This document shows positions 22,556-23,174 of a stretch of DNA of 23,174 nt, piece after piece. The DNA is from Chryseobacterium gleum (lineage in GTDB: Bacteria > Bacteroidota > Bacteroidia > Flavobacteriales_D > Crocinitomicaceae). How positions within the stretch are numbered: the stretch's first letter is position 1; each line of letters begins with the position of its first letter. The stretch covers positions 1 through 23,174 of the forward strand of contig CAMCQL010000005.1 of assembly GCA_945877005.1 (NCBI GenBank), in the 5' to 3' direction. The notes beneath the pieces are model-generated. The model worked only from the letters and a program-made list of their open reading frames with translations, ran no database searches and was not told where the DNA came from. Made by a program: the position numbers and the translations under genes.

Positions 22556-23174
22556 ATATTTTGACTATTTTGACTATATGATTTTCATTATTTGAAGTTA
22601 GATGAATAAAATAGATTCCATTCTTGTATTGATGAATGTCTAATATTATTTCTTTTTCATTCATTGACTCTTGAAGTATGATTTTCCCTGTTTGATCAAT
22701 AATTTTGATGGTGTATAATTCAGTATTTAAAGAGGTTATTTTAAGTAACTCATTGACTATAGTAGGATAAATTTTAATTGTTGGTAATGCTATTTCTTGG
22801 TTATTTGTTGTTTTATTATTTGCTTTTATTCTAGTAGTTATTGTACTATCACAACCGTTTATTGATTTTAAAATTTGAGTATAAATTGTGTCCGAGAAAA
22901 ACAATTTCCCACCGATATTGATAGAATCTCCTTTTGATATTGATAAACTATCTAACGTTTTATACGAAGGATATTCAATTATATGTATGTTAATTATCGA
23001 GTCAGTGTTATTATTTTTCAAAGTATCGGTATAGTATCCTTTACTAGAATATGTTTTGTTGTTGTAAGAAATAGATTCACCTTCACATTTAATTAACTCA
23101 ATTTGAGTTGGAAGTTGAATAATTAAATTTTGTTGAAAAGGGATGTAGTTCAATTTAGTTCCTGTTAATAGAAT
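22554..23174 (-). CDS. Secreted protein with C-terminal type IX secretion (T9SS type A) sorting domain, 5' part missing
   Basis: The frame remains open to the window edge, so only the last 206 residues are visible. The TTG at 23153 is an internal codon. From about 130 residues to the end lies a T9SS type A sorting domain: IKIYPTIVNELLKI, YTIKIIDQTGKIILQE, and YKNGIYFIHLTSNNENHIVKIVKI. This domain directs export across the outer membrane by the Por/Gld machinery and attachment or release at the surface. Before it are two imperfect modules of about 45 residues, the first with CEGESISYNNKTYSS and GYYTDTLKNNNTDSI, the second with SKGDSINIGGKLFFSDTIYT and NGCDSTITT. Such modules occur in tandem in large Bacteroidota surface proteins, so the full protein is probably long and repetitive. 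Its function cannot be given. Confidence 0.85.
   Translation of the reverse strand: MLLTGTKLNYIPFQQNLIIQLPTQIELIKCEGESISYNNKTYSSKGYYTDTLKNNNTDSIINIHIIEYPSYKTLDSLSISKGDSINIGGKLFFSDTIYTQILKSINGCDSTITTRIKANNKTTNNQEIALPTIKIYPTIVNELLKITSLNTELYTIKIIDQTGKIILQESMNEKEIILDIHQYKNGIYFIHLTSNNENHIVKIVKI

Noticed and set aside
22559..22576. Tandem nine-base direct repeat (TTTTGACTA twice)
   Set aside because: It encodes the repeated IVK of the T9SS sorting-domain end, where such residues are common; not a mobile-element or attachment site.
23151..23153. TTG as start of the T9SS protein
   Set aside because: The frame continues to the window edge without a stop, and no signal peptide follows this TTG.
1..23174. 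tRNA, rRNA, CRISPR, insertion sequence, phage or toxin-antitoxin features
   Set aside because: I looked on both strands and found no cloverleaf, regular spaced repeats, transposase or short toxin-antitoxin pair; the window reads as a core chromosome.

Overview
The window looks like chromosomal DNA of a member of the Bacteroidota, most likely Flavobacteriales (a Fluviicola/Crocinitomicaceae-like organism is a guess). The evidence is AT-rich coding sequence, almost no Shine-Dalgarno sites, exact or near-exact TAnnTTTG -7 promoter elements, a short primary sigma factor without region 1.1, a fused SecDF, a long GAPDH, WG-repeat and TonB-like proteins, a CrtI/CrtD carotenoid desaturase, and a C-terminal type IX secretion sorting domain. 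There are 19 protein genes and no rRNA, tRNA, CRISPR array, insertion sequence or phage gene. No gap between genes exceeds 300 bases; the longest are about 185-195 bases and hold promoters or terminators.

Layout. 1-3272: the 3' end of an HtrA/DegP-type protease, the primary sigma factor rpoD, and GAPDH, all forward. A 40-bp perfect palindrome separates GAPDH from the convergent elongation factor P gene (3387-3953, reverse). 4149-7468: secDF and type-B ribosomal protein L31. 7542-11261: a WG-repeat protein overlapping a TonB-like protein, then menB. A shared hairpin separates these from a reverse-strand pair, lptD followed by an SDR oxidoreductase (14692-11314). Divergent from lptD, with only 39 bp between, is a compact six-gene forward block (14732-19985): amidase, MlaD/MCE protein, membrane Fe-S protein, small HAD-like protein, CCG-domain Fe-S protein and a conserved protein of unknown function. 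Then come an Rrf2 regulator (forward) and, in reverse, a carotenoid desaturase, smpB and the 3' end of a T9SS-secreted protein.

How it fits together. Most genes are housekeeping: transcription, translation and its rescue (EF-P, L31, SmpB), glycolysis, menaquinone synthesis and protein export. The centre is an envelope neighbourhood: LptD assembles LPS in the outer membrane, the amidase splits septal peptidoglycan, and MlaD carries lipids between membranes. These share the locus with a two-protein heterodisulfide-reductase-like redox module whose electron partners are not evident. That module and the two uncharacterised small genes within and after it are the least understood part. I see no clear sign of a wholly novel defence or mobile system; the findings are mostly modest.
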